A stretch of DNA of 50,757 nucleotides from an uncultured Pseudomonadota bacterium (GTDB lineage Bacteria > Myxococcota_A > UBA796 > SXON01), in contig CAITDR010000048.1 in NCBI GenBank assembly GCA_903891165.1, forward strand, positions 1 to 50,757. The letters are read 5' to 3'. A program made the position numbers and the translations under genes. The notes under the pieces are model-generated. The model was not told the origin of the DNA and did no database searches. It was given only the letters and a program-made list of their open reading frames with translations. Shown here piece by piece: positions 1 through 8,770 of this stretch; within the stretch, counting starts at the first letter, position 1, and each line of letters begins with the position of its first letter.

Positions 1-2880
1 GCCTTCGCCCATCACTGCGAGGGCACGCACCACCGGGGCCCAGACCCCCAACAAACGCCCCTTTCCAACCGTTAAAATCTCCTTGAGCTCGCGCGCCAAA
101 CGCTCGGCCTCACCCCGCTCTCCCGACTGCCACAGCGCCCACACCCGCAAGGAGCCCGCCACCGCCGCACCCGTCGCCAGTGCGTAGCCTTCGGAAAGCT
201 CTTCGATCTCGTCGGAAAGGGCCATCGCCTCGGCGGTGTCTCCCGCAAATAGGGCCAGCTCGGCCCGCTGCCGCAACAGGCGCACCCAGGCCTCGGCCGC
301 GCGGGGATCGGCAGGTTGCCCCTGGATCGACATCGCCAGCGTACGCGCCCCCGGGTCATCCCCGGCGGCACGACGCAAAAGTACTTCTCCCCAGAGTGCG
401 TCGATGGCACAGACCCGACCTCCGGCCTCGCCCAGCTCCTGCACCTGGCGCAAGAGCCGGCTCATCCCCCCCAGATCCCCCTGTTGAAAGCGCAGGATCG
501 CCAAGCCCATCGCCGCCTCCGGCCACACCACTTCCCCCTGCGGCAACGACACCACCGCCTGCTCCAGGGCGCCCATGGCCTCGGGCATCCGCCCACCGGC
601 CAGCGCCACCAAGCCCACACCGGCCAATGCACGCCCCTGCGATGCCACATCCCCCTCGGTCCGGGCCGCCAGGAGCGCCTGCGCATAGGCATCCCCCGCC
701 GCGTCGATGCGATCCGATAAACGTAAGGCATCCCCCAAGGTCGTAAACAACTGCCGACGCAGTTGCGCCGCCTCCATCGGCCCCAGCGCCGCCTCGGCGG
801 CCTCGCGGGCCTCCAGCGCACGCTGGCAAAGCTGCCGTGCCGTCGCGGTGTCCCCACGCCGCAACGCCCGCCCCGCCCCCTGGATCAGGAGCGGATAGGC
901 CCCGGCCGGATCCCCTCCCTGGATCATATGCCAGGCCGCCACCTCGGCGATGGCCCCCAGCCGCCGCCGATAGAGCTGCTGCATCGCAAGTGCGGCCACA
1001 CGGTGCAGCAACAACCGCCGCTCCGGGCTCATACTCTCAATGGCCACCTGCGCCCTTCGAGCCGAAGGAATGCTGTACACTTCCTCCATTCCTTCTTCCC
1101 GAAGTTCCAAGAGCCCTTGACGCTCCAAGAGCCGCAAGGACTCCTGCAACGCCCCATCACTTGCGCCGGTGAGCGCCAGCAACAACGGCACCGAAGCGGG
1201 CGTAGCCCCCGGCCCACGGAGCACCGCCACCGCCTCCACCACCTCCCGCTGCAGCACCGGCAGTTGCTCCAAAAAGCGAGCTTCCACCAAGCGTACCCGG
1301 TCGGGCAGCGGCAAGGGCTCACTGCCCCGAAAGGACTCCACCGCCCGCAGCGCGCGGAGCATCCCGTCCGGCCCCTTCTGCACCCAGCCGGCGGTGCCCA
1401 AAGCATCCAATTGCTCCAGGATCAAACCCGGTACCCCGGCCAGTTCCTCTTGCAGGCGCCGTCCCAAGACCGCCCCCACCCCACCGCCCAGCCCCCGGTC
1501 GCGCAACATGCCGCGCACCGCCTCCCGATCCAGTCCCCCCAGACGCAGCACCACCACGCCCAAGCCGGTGTCCACCCCCGAAATAATACCGTAGGAAGCT
1601 GGCGCATCCACCACCCGCGCGGGCGGCTCCATACCCTCGGGCAGACAACTGCACACCAACAGCAGTGGCCCCGCCTCCATCGTGAGTTTTTGTTGGAGCA
1701 CCTGGAGCAGCCCCTCCGCCACCGAGGTGGGTGCCAGATCCAGATCGTCCACCACCAAGAGCGTCGGCGTTTCGCCCAGCCCCTCCATCAGCCGCCAGGA
1801 AAGCTCCCCTTTGGTGGGTGCCGTCGGCAGTCCTTCCAGCAATTGCTCCAGGGCATCGGGGGTGGCCCCCACCATCAGGCAACGTAGTCCCTGCTCACGT
1901 CCGCGCTCCGCGATCTCCAACAGCAGGCGGGTCCGACCGCTGCCTTTGCCGCCCACCACCGCGATGACGCCGCCAACGCCCTCTTTCACCAAGGAGCGCA
2001 CGCGATCCTGCACCTGTCGCAGTTCCTCGGCGCGGCCGTGGATGGGCAGGAGAGAGGGGGGTGCGGCGGAGAGGGCCAGCAGCACCTGACGGGCAGAAGC
2101 GTAGCGACGAGCGGGATCTTTTTCGAGCAGCTTTAAGCAGACCCGCTCCAGATGCCGAGGGATGGTCGGATCCAGCTCGGAGGGGGCACGGGGGACCTCA
2201 GAGAGGTGGCGGCTCAGGTAGCCGGCAATGCTGTCGGCCTGCACCACTTTTCGTCCGGTGAGCAGGTTGTACAGGATGGCGCCCAGTGAGTAGAGATCGG
2301 AGCGAGCATCTACCTTTTCGCCCATGATCTGCTCGGGCGCCATGAAGGCCACCGTGCCTACCAGCCTGCCGACGATGGTCAGCGCGGTATTGAAGTGATC
2401 TGTATCCTTGACTACACCAAAATCGGAGAGCTTGGGCACGCCGCTATGGGAAACAAGAATGTTGCCGGGCTTCAGGTCGCGGTGGACCAGACCCTGCTCG
2501 TGGATGTAGGCCAGGGCCTCGCAGACACCGCGGAAAAGACTCTCCACTCGCTCAAAACGGTCGGTTGGCGGCTTTTTTTCCCAACGCTCCAAGAGGCTAC
2601 CCAGATCGGTGCCCTCCACCAGCTCCAGGGCCAGATAGGGGTGCTCCCCGGCCACTCCCGCGTCAAAAACCCGCACTACATGGGGATGAGAGAGCCGCTT
2701 CAGTGTGAGATATTCGCGATCAAAACGCTTCCGCTCTTCGGTTGTGACCCGCGACGGATGCAGGACCTTCAGCGCCACTTCGCCGGTGGGACCATCGGCA
2801 CGGTAGACGGTGGCCATGCCCCCCACACCCAGCTCGCCGGTGATCCGATAGGGGCCGACACGTTCCCCCACACGCGGCAT
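1..2880 (-). CDS. Ser/Thr protein kinase with AAA/STAND-like ATPase and helical repeats (3' end outside window)
   Basis: Translating leftward from the ATG at 2880 gives 960 codons without a stop, running off the window edge. Residues 10-270 are a Hanks-type kinase: glycine loop GELGVGGMATVY, VALK lysine, HRDLKPGN from residue 133, and a DFG motif near 153. An ATPase domain follows, with a P-loop-like GGKGSGRT at 310-317 and a Walker B-like LLVVDDLD near 375. The rest is alanine/leucine-rich helical repeat of TPR type. The P-loop has Arg where the invariant Lys is expected, so ATP binding by this second domain is doubtful. The gene lies 11 bp after the paralogous kinase at 2892-6260, with a GAGG about 10 bases before the ATG, so it is probably the second gene of an operon. 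The role is inferred as a cytoplasmic signalling hub; its substrates cannot be read from sequence. Confidence 0.88.
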   Translation of the reverse strand, partial: MPRVGERVGPYRITGELGVGGMATVYRADGPTGEVALKVLHPSRVTTEERKRFDREYLTLKRLSHPHVVRVFDAGVAGEHPYLALELVEGTDLGSLLERWEKKPPTDRFERVESLFRGVCEALAYIHEQGLVHRDLKPGNILVSHSGVPKLSDFGVVKDTDHFNTALTIVGRLVGTVAFMAPEQIMGEKVDARSDLYSLGAILYNLLTGRKVVQADSIAGYLSRHLSEVPRAPSELDPTIPRHLERVCLKLLEKDPARRYASARQVLLALSAAPPSLLPIHGRAEELRQVQDRVRSLVKEGVGGVIAVVGGKGSGRTRLLLEIAERGREQGLRCLMVGATPDALEQLLEGLPTAPTKGELSWRLMEGLGETPTLLVVDDLDLAPTSVAEGLLQVLQQKLTMEAGPLLLVCSCLPEGMEPPARVVDAPASYGIISGVDTGLGVVVLRLGGLDREAVRGMLRDRGLGGGVGAVLGRRLQEELAGVPGLILEQLDALGTAGWVQKGPDGMLRALRAVESFRGSEPLPLPDRVRLVEARFLEQLPVLQREVVEAVAVLRGPGATPASVPLLLALTGASDGALQESLRLLERQGLLELREEGMEEVYSIPSARRAQVAIESMSPERRLLLHRVAALAMQQLYRRRLGAIAEVAAWHMIQGGDPAGAYPLLIQGAGRALRRGDTATARQLCQRALEAREAAEAALGPMEAAQLRRQLFTTLGDALRLSDRIDAAGDAYAQALLAARTEGDVASQGRALAGVGLVALAGGRMPEAMGALEQAVVSLPQGEVVWPEAAMGLAILRFQQGDLGGMSRLLRQVQELGEAGGRVCAIDALWGEVLLRRAAGDDPGARTLAMSIQGQPADPRAAEAWVRLLRQRAELALFAGDTAEAMALSDEIEELSEGYALATGAAVAGSLRVWALWQSGERGEAERLARELKEILTVGKGRLLGVWAPVVRALAVMGEG

Positions 2881-2891
2881 AGACGTGTACC

Positions 2892-5800
2892 TCACTCAGC
2901 CGCCGGATGCAGCCAGGGAGCTGCAAGAAAGCGCTCAGAGTCCTCGCGACCCAACGATGCAGCAAGAGAACGTGCCAATCCTTCCGCGATACGACGATGG
3001 CGCGCCCGGGTGGCATCATCGCCGCCCAGTGTCGCCAGGCAGTGCCCTTTAAGGGCGTAGAGACGAAAACCACAGGCATCGGCACGGCGCACCGCCGACT
3101 CTGCACGACGGGCGGCCTCGGCGCGGTCGCCCAAAGCAGCGTAGCCACGCGAAAGTGCAAGATCCAGGCGGCATTCTTGATAGGGCCAGCGGATACCCGG
3201 AACCTCCTGCGCCTGAAGCAGGAGTTTTTGCGCCCGATGGGGATCCGCCTCCGCCACAATCCTGGCCCGCCAGGCCAGAATCATCGGCGTAAAACCTTCG
3301 TTGTCATGGCGGGGAAGCAGCTCGTCACAGGCATCCAGCTCATCCGCCACCCGCTCCAGCTCCCCGGCGGCCCAGGCAGCGCGGGTCAAAACTACACGAC
3401 CAAAGAGCTCTTCTGAGGGATCACCCAGCTCACAGAGCATTGCCAGACCCTCCTCGGCCACCGCCAGAGATTCGTCGGTGTGCTCCATATCACAGAGGAT
3501 CAAAGCCTTATAGCAGAGAGAACGTGCCACACCCGGGGGGTGGTGGTTCTCGCGGGACTCGCTGCGGGTGCGCTCGGCCAGCTCCAGACCACGCTTCAGA
3601 TTTCCGGTAAAATGGTGGATCTCCACAAGATTTCCGCGAGCGGTGGCCAGCGGCGCAATCAGGCCCTCCTGCTCAAAAATCATCGCACTCTGCTCAAAGC
3701 TGCGGCGGGCTTCGGCGGTAAGACCCTTGCAGAGCGCTGCAAGGCCCAGGCCATTGTAGCCATAGGCGGTTGCACGGGGATCTTTGGCGGCCTCTCCCAC
3801 CGTCAAAAGCTCCTGCCAGTAGCGACGGGCTTCCTCCAGATCTCCCTGTGCCCAGGCCACCCCGGCCAGCACCTGCAGCGGCGTCGAACGCAGCACCCCT
3901 TCGGTCGCACGCAGCGCTTCCTGGGCGTAGGAACGGGCTTCTTCCAGGCGACCCAGTTGGCGGGCCTGCTGCCCCAGCTCGCCAGAGGCCTCCGCACGAA
4001 GGCCCTCGTCGCGGAGGTCCTCCGCCAGGCTGCGCGCCCGGGTCAGGTCGTCCAGGGTCTCGTCGAAGCGGCCGAGGTGCTGGAGGGCGCGGGCGCGGGA
4101 AAGAAGGAGGCTGGCAAGGCGGCGGTCGGCCTCATCCAGGGGGAGCTGACCACGAGCGGAGGGCTCCAAAGCCAGAGCACGGGTAAAATAGTCCGCCGCA
4201 TCGATCATAAATGCGCTCTCCAGGCGGCTCTGCCCGGCGCGCACCAGGTAGGCATAGCCCTTCCCGTGGAGCTGCCCCTGCTCGAAGTGCCAGGCCAGCG
4301 GCTCCAGGACCCGCTCCAGGTTGTGACGCTCCCGGCGCTCCAGAACCTGCCCGATACACTGATGTACCGCTGCTTGCTGGGCTTCTGTCAGCTGCTCCAG
4401 GAGCAGCTCCCGCAAGCTGGACTGGGCCAATCCGTAGCGTGGCTCACCGATTCGCCCCCGCACCAGACCCTGAGCCTCCAGCACCGAAAGGTCCGCCTGC
4501 ACGTCTGCCTCAGAGCGTCCGAGCACATCCGAGAGGAGCTGAGGTGTCAGCTCCAAAACACCCACCGCCAACACCTCCGCTACCATACGCACGGAAGGAG
4601 GAAGAAGGCGGATACGCGCCTCAATGGCCGCGCGCACGGAGATGGGAACTGGCAGGGTGGAGCGCTGGATCTGGCTCTCCTCCAGGGTCAGCTCCAGGCG
4701 ACCCTCCCGCTCCACCAGCACCTCCTCCTCCAAAAGCCCCCGCAACATCTCCTGAATAAAACCCTGGTTCCCCTCGGACTCCTGGTGGATCCGCTGGGCA
4801 AGAACCCGTGCCGCGGGGCTATCCCCCACCAGGGTAAGGAGAAGCTCCTCCACCGCCCCCACCGAGAGAGGGTCCAGAATGATCTGAACCGGCCGAAAGA
4901 GCTCCTTGAAGCGCTGAATTTTCTCCTCATCCACACTGGGATCCGCCGTGACCACCCAGAGCACCGCCTGCTCGGCCAGGGTCACGGTATTGCGGATCAG
5001 GTACTGGAGAAGATCCCAGGAAGAAGGGTCGAGAAGCTGAAAATCATCCAACAGAAGAAGCCGCGGGTTCCCTCGGTCACCTATCAAAAGGTTCCGATAG
5101 GTAGAATAGACAACATGGCGGTCTACTTTTCCACCTCGAAGTGCTTCGGCAAGCTGACGGGGGCCACTCATTCCCCCGGCGGCGAGGGCATCAAAAAGGC
5201 GGTCAAAGGCCCCTAAAGGTAGATCCGAGGCCGCGGCATGGGTCCGAATCGCAAAAATGTCGCAGCGCCGGGCCACATCTACCGCCACCTTGGCCATACG
5301 ACTTTTGCCCATGCCGTTGGTACCGGTGACCAGGACGACGCCGCCCGAGCCCGCCGCGCAGCGAATCACCCGCTCGGAAAGCAGCAATATTTCCAGATCA
5401 CGGCCCACCAGAGGCTGCGACCCCAAGGGCCCCGGTGGCTCCAACATCGCCAGCAAGTGGGTAGCGGTGGGAAAACGTTTGAAAGGATCTTTCTGAAGAA
5501 GACGAAGGCAGATGTCTTCCAGAAGGGGCGGCACATCCTCCACCAGCTCCGAGGGCGGCCGAGGCGTTTGGTGTAGTTGTTTTTCCAGAAAGCCCGCCAA
5601 TGTTCTGGCTGTAAATGGCTTCCTTCCAGTCAACAAAAAATAGAGCACCGCCCCCAGAGAGTAGAGGTCGGCGCGGCGGTCCACCCGCTGCCCCTGGATC
5701 TGCTCGGGGGAAACATAGGCCACCGTCCCCAGAAATTCGCCATGGCTGGTCAGCTCCCCGCCTGCCTCCTTCACCACCCCAAAATCCATCAATTTCAGGC

Positions 5801-6260
5801 TGCCGTCGGGGAGGATCATCAGGTTTCCCGGCGTAAGATCCCGGTGCACCAACCCGTACAGGTGGACATACTCCAGGGCCGCCGCCGTCTGCTGCAGCAC
5901 CGAGCGGGTCAGGGCAAAACGTTCGGCGGGCGGGGGTGGATGAGCCTCCCAGCCCTCGACCACCTTGCGGAGATCCACGCCGCGAACCAGCTCCATTCGA
6001 TACCAGGGACGATCCTGGAAGAGACCGGCTTCGTACACCGCCGCGATGTTGGGGTGGCAGAGCTGCGAGAGAAGGCGGAACTCCCGCTCGAAGCGGGCAA
6101 GAGCTTCAGAGCCTTCTACGCCGGGATTCATCAGCTTCAGCGCTTGACGCTCCCCCGTCTCCACATGCACCACCTCATAAACGGTGGCCATACCTCCGCG
6201 TCCCAGCAGAGATTGAATCTCCCAGGCACCCAAGCGCTGCTGTAGCAGAGGATCGTGCAT
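2892..6260 (-). CDS. Ser/Thr protein kinase with AAA ATPase domain and TPR repeats
   Basis: The 1122-residue protein begins with a kinase domain at about 12-275: glycine loop LLGRGGMATVY, lysine 42 in QALKLM, HRDLTPGN at 139-146, DFG at 159-161, and a SPEQ activation segment. The usual HRDLK lysine is Thr. An ATPase domain follows with canonical Walker A GTNGMGKS (313-320) and Walker B LLLLDDF near 405. A helical effector region and many TPR-like repeats occupy roughly 600-1100. This is the same order as the downstream kinase, so the pair looks like a tandem duplication. No TM segment is visible, so it is probably cytosolic. The ATG at 6260 is 86 bp from the divergent PP2C start, so both may share a control region. 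No strong ribosome site precedes it. Confidence 0.92.
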   Translation of the reverse strand: MHDPLLQQRLGAWEIQSLLGRGGMATVYEVVHVETGERQALKLMNPGVEGSEALARFEREFRLLSQLCHPNIAAVYEAGLFQDRPWYRMELVRGVDLRKVVEGWEAHPPPPAERFALTRSVLQQTAAALEYVHLYGLVHRDLTPGNLMILPDGSLKLMDFGVVKEAGGELTSHGEFLGTVAYVSPEQIQGQRVDRRADLYSLGAVLYFLLTGRKPFTARTLAGFLEKQLHQTPRPPSELVEDVPPLLEDICLRLLQKDPFKRFPTATHLLAMLEPPGPLGSQPLVGRDLEILLLSERVIRCAAGSGGVVLVTGTNGMGKSRMAKVAVDVARRCDIFAIRTHAAASDLPLGAFDRLFDALAAGGMSGPRQLAEALRGGKVDRHVVYSTYRNLLIGDRGNPRLLLLDDFQLLDPSSWDLLQYLIRNTVTLAEQAVLWVVTADPSVDEEKIQRFKELFRPVQIILDPLSVGAVEELLLTLVGDSPAARVLAQRIHQESEGNQGFIQEMLRGLLEEEVLVEREGRLELTLEESQIQRSTLPVPISVRAAIEARIRLLPPSVRMVAEVLAVGVLELTPQLLSDVLGRSEADVQADLSVLEAQGLVRGRIGEPRYGLAQSSLRELLLEQLTEAQQAAVHQCIGQVLERRERHNLERVLEPLAWHFEQGQLHGKGYAYLVRAGQSRLESAFMIDAADYFTRALALEPSARGQLPLDEADRRLASLLLSRARALQHLGRFDETLDDLTRARSLAEDLRDEGLRAEASGELGQQARQLGRLEEARSYAQEALRATEGVLRSTPLQVLAGVAWAQGDLEEARRYWQELLTVGEAAKDPRATAYGYNGLGLAALCKGLTAEARRSFEQSAMIFEQEGLIAPLATARGNLVEIHHFTGNLKRGLELAERTRSESRENHHPPGVARSLCYKALILCDMEHTDESLAVAEEGLAMLCELGDPSEELFGRVVLTRAAWAAGELERVADELDACDELLPRHDNEGFTPMILAWRARIVAEADPHRAQKLLLQAQEVPGIRWPYQECRLDLALSRGYAALGDRAEAARRAESAVRRADACGFRLYALKGHCLATLGGDDATRARHRRIAEGLARSLAASLGREDSERFLAAPWLHPAAE

Positions 6261-6346
6261 CCGTGCGTGCTGGAGGTGGCCGCCAGCCTCACTCCTTTAT
6301 ACGTTCCCGTGGCGGGTGCCAAACATGAAACACCCCGGAGCCCAAG

Positions 6347-7105
6347 ATGCGCCTGGAAGCCTACGTCCGCACCGACACCGGACCCGTTCGTGAAAACAAC
6401 GAGGATAACTTCCTTGTGGATGAGGACGGCGGCCTGTTTGTCGTCGCCGACGGCATGGGCGGGCATGCAGCGGGAGAGGTGGCCTCACGGGTTGCCGTGG
6501 ACACCATACGGGAGCTGCTGGAAGAGGGGCCTTCGCCCGAGGAAACCCGGCTGGACCGCAGCGTCCAGGATCCCGCAGATGAGCTGCGCGAACGTCTTCG
6601 CTATGCGATGAACCAGGCCAGCTACCGGATTCGGAAAGAAGCCCAGGCCAACCCGCAATATTCGGGGATGGGGACCACCCTCTGTGTGCTCCTGGTGGAG
6701 GCCGATCAGGCCCACCTCGCGCATGTGGGCGATTCCAGGGTCTACCTGATCCGGGATGGGCAGATCTTCCGGTTGACCCGCGATCATACCGTGGTGCAGC
6801 AGGAAATTGACGCCGGGCGGCTGACCCCGGAGATGGCCCGGCAGGTGCCGCATCGGAACTACCTGACGCAGTCGGTGGGCTATCATGGGCCTGTAGAGCC
6901 AGATACTTCCACAAGGCCGCTGCTACCAGGCGATGTGTTCCTGCTCTGCTCCGATGGGCTCACCGACCCGCTGGACGACCAGGCCATTGCCGGCATCTGC
7001 GAGCGCACCGATCTGGCCGACCTCGCAGAGACCCTGGTTCATGAGGCGCTGAAGGCCGGCGGAGAGGATAACGTGACCGTGGTGGTGGTCGGCGTTCGCG
7101 GCTGA
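6347..7105 (+). CDS. PP2C-type Ser/Thr protein phosphatase
   Basis: The 252-residue protein matches the bacterial PPM/Stp1 phosphatase layout. Metal-binding aspartates sit in [33 protein letters not shown] and GGEDNVTVV, in the expected order. The length is normal for a stand-alone catalytic domain, and no TM segment or regulatory domain is present. It presumably reverses phosphorylation by the divergently transcribed kinases at 1-6260. Kinase-phosphatase adjacency is common for this family, but the pairing here is inferred from position. The ATG is preceded by a purine-rich GGAGCCCAAG. The next gene is convergent, ending only 5 bp away. Confidence 0.93.
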   Translation: MRLEAYVRTDTGPVRENNEDNFLVDEDGGLFVVADGMGGHAAGEVASRVAVDTIRELLEEGPSPEETRLDRSVQDPADELRERLRYAMNQASYRIRKEAQANPQYSGMGTTLCVLLVEADQAHLAHVGDSRVYLIRDGQIFRLTRDHTVVQQEIDAGRLTPEMARQVPHRNYLTQSVGYHGPVEPDTSTRPLLPGDVFLLCSDGLTDPLDDQAIAGICERTDLADLAETLVHEALKAGGEDNVTVVVVGVRG

Positions 7106-7110
7106 TTTTT

Positions 7111-7650
7111 TCAGTCCAGCTCGCTCAGAAGTAGACCGGCCGCGTCGCGAGGCGATAGCAGCGGTTTTTCGCCTTTTGGCAGGGGCCAGGTGATGTTCAG
7201 GGTGGGGTCATCCCAGCGGAGCACACGCTCTCCCGGTGGATACCAGGGTGCGGTCACCTTGTAAAGCACCTCTGCATCGGCACTGACCACATAGTAGCCA
7301 TGCGCAAAACCCTCGGGAATCCAGAGGGATTGGCGAAGTTCCGCCCGTAGAAAAATCCCCGTCCACTGGCCCCGGGTCGGCGAATCGGCCCGTAGATCCA
7401 CCACCACATCAAAAATCTCGCCCGAAAGCACACGAAGGAGCTTGGCCTGGGGCCGACCGCGCTGAAGGTGCAGTCCCCGGAGCACACCCTTCTTGGAAAA
7501 AGAGAGATTATCCTGGACAAACTCCGCATGAATCCCGACTTCCTCGAAGTGGGCTTGGTTCCAGGCCTCCATAAAAAAGCCTCGCTCATCTTCGTGGATT
7601 TTCGGCTCCAAAAGAAGAACATCGGCCAGAGGGGTAGGAAGAACCCGCAT
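7111..7650 (-). CDS. rfbC: dTDP-4-dehydrorhamnose 3,5-epimerase (RmlC/RfbC family)
   Basis: The 179-residue product has the RmlC cupin signature: DERGFFMEAWN, VQDNLSFSKKGVLRGLH, QAKLLRV, VVVDLRADSPTRGQW, IPEGFAHGY and YKVTAPWYPPGERVLRWDDP. The His in RGLH (residue 61) corresponds to the catalytic base. RmlC converts dTDP-4-keto-6-deoxyglucose to dTDP-4-keto-rhamnose for surface polysaccharide. The frame stays open to 7890, but upstream sequence is low-complexity Pro/Ser, and the family start is MRVLPTPLADV, so I chose the ATG at 7650. No other rml gene is nearby. A glycosyltransferase at 44.5 kb is too distant to link. Confidence 0.9.
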   Translation of the reverse strand: MRVLPTPLADVLLLEPKIHEDERGFFMEAWNQAHFEEVGIHAEFVQDNLSFSKKGVLRGLHLQRGRPQAKLLRVLSGEIFDVVVDLRADSPTRGQWTGIFLRAELRQSLWIPEGFAHGYYVVSADAEVLYKVTAPWYPPGERVLRWDDPTLNITWPLPKGEKPLLSPRDAAGLLLSELD

Positions 7651-7780
7651 CAGCAACCTGCTCGGGAAGGCCCGGGGGAAGAGGAGGGAGGGAGGAGGCG
7701 GGGGCGCGGCACAGGGCATCCTAACCGGGGGGCGCAGAGCGCGTTGCAGCGTGGTAAAAGGAGGGGGAGGTTTGTAACCG

Positions 7781-8722
7781 ATGTGGCTGCTGCTCCTCTC
7801 CTGTACCGATCCCGAAAAGCCCGCGAAAGACAGCGAAGACACAATCGTGGATAGTGGCACTCCCGACGACAGCGGCGGAGGCGACAGCAACGGCGTCCTC
7901 CCCCAAAGCTCCGCCGGCTGCGGAAAAGCCAGCAGCCTGCGGCCCGGCGGTGTGCAGGTAGAGGTGGAGGCGGGTGCGGACGGTGGCGGAAGACGGGGCT
8001 TCTACCTCTCCCTTCCCAAAAACTACGACCCCGAGACCCCTCATCGGCTGGTGCTGGGCTACCCCGGAACCAATTGGGTGGGAGAGCAGATCCAGCCCTA
8101 CCTGGACCTCGAAAAACACACGAACGAGCCTACGATCTTCGCCTACCCCGATCCACTGTGGCGGGATTTTGATGGCTGGGGAAACTACGGCGGCTGGCTC
8201 TTGGGCCCCCACGCCGCCCCCGCCGACGGGATGGAAGATCTGGTCTACACCGAGGCCATCCTGGACCAGCTCGAAGCGGACTACTGCATCGACACCGACC
8301 GTATTTTTGTTACGGGACACTCGTGGGGTGGCGATATGGCCGCCGTCGTCGCCTGCTTCCTCGGCGACCGGATCCGCGCCGGGCTCCCCGTCGCCGCCAA
8401 CGAGCCCTACTGGTTCCGCCCCAGCCAAGGCGACTTTTCCTGCAAGGGTAAGGCTGCGGTGTGGACCTTTTTTGGCATCGCCGACGACCACTTTACCTGG
8501 CAGGACTATCCTGGCCAGTTTGGTGAAGAACAAGACAACTTTTGGGCAGACGAACACGGCTGCAACGAGACGGTAGAGGACCTGGACCTCGCCGTTGGAA
8601 GCTGCATCGAGCACCAGGGCTGCAGCGCAGAAACGCGGCTCTGTCTCTATGGACCCGAGAGCAAACACCAGGTGCCTGACGACTACGCTGCTCTGAGCAT
8701 AGCGTGGTTCGAAGGATTTTGA
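7781..8722 (+). CDS. Predicted lipoprotein esterase, alpha/beta-hydrolase (PHB depolymerase/feruloyl esterase-like)
   Basis: The 313-residue product starts with a very short hydrophobic stretch and a lipobox-like LLSC, with Cys at residue 8, then an Asp/Gly/Ser-rich linker to about residue 45. The catalytic domain has the nucleophile elbow GHSWGG (Ser181). Likely acid and base residues are an Asp in GIADDHF and a His in ESKHQVP. Several cysteines suggest disulfides and an exported location. The layout resembles secreted LpqC/PHB-depolymerase-like esterases; the substrate is unknown. A strong AGGAGGGGGAGG precedes the ATG. It lies 48 bp upstream of another lipoprotein enzyme, which suggests co-transcription. 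Confidence 0.78.
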   Translation: MWLLLLSCTDPEKPAKDSEDTIVDSGTPDDSGGGDSNGVLPQSSAGCGKASSLRPGGVQVEVEAGADGGGRRGFYLSLPKNYDPETPHRLVLGYPGTNWVGEQIQPYLDLEKHTNEPTIFAYPDPLWRDFDGWGNYGGWLLGPHAAPADGMEDLVYTEAILDQLEADYCIDTDRIFVTGHSWGGDMAAVVACFLGDRIRAGLPVAANEPYWFRPSQGDFSCKGKAAVWTFFGIADDHFTWQDYPGQFGEEQDNFWADEHGCNETVEDLDLAVGSCIEHQGCSAETRLCLYGPESKHQVPDDYAALSIAWFEGF

Positions 8723-8770
8723 GGGAATGGAGCGCTTGGAAAGCTGCTTAAGCCGCAAAGAAGAGCGGCT

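Noticed and set aside
3480-5216. 578-codon rightward open frame
   Set aside because: Antisense to the second kinase, whose domains are complete on the other strand.
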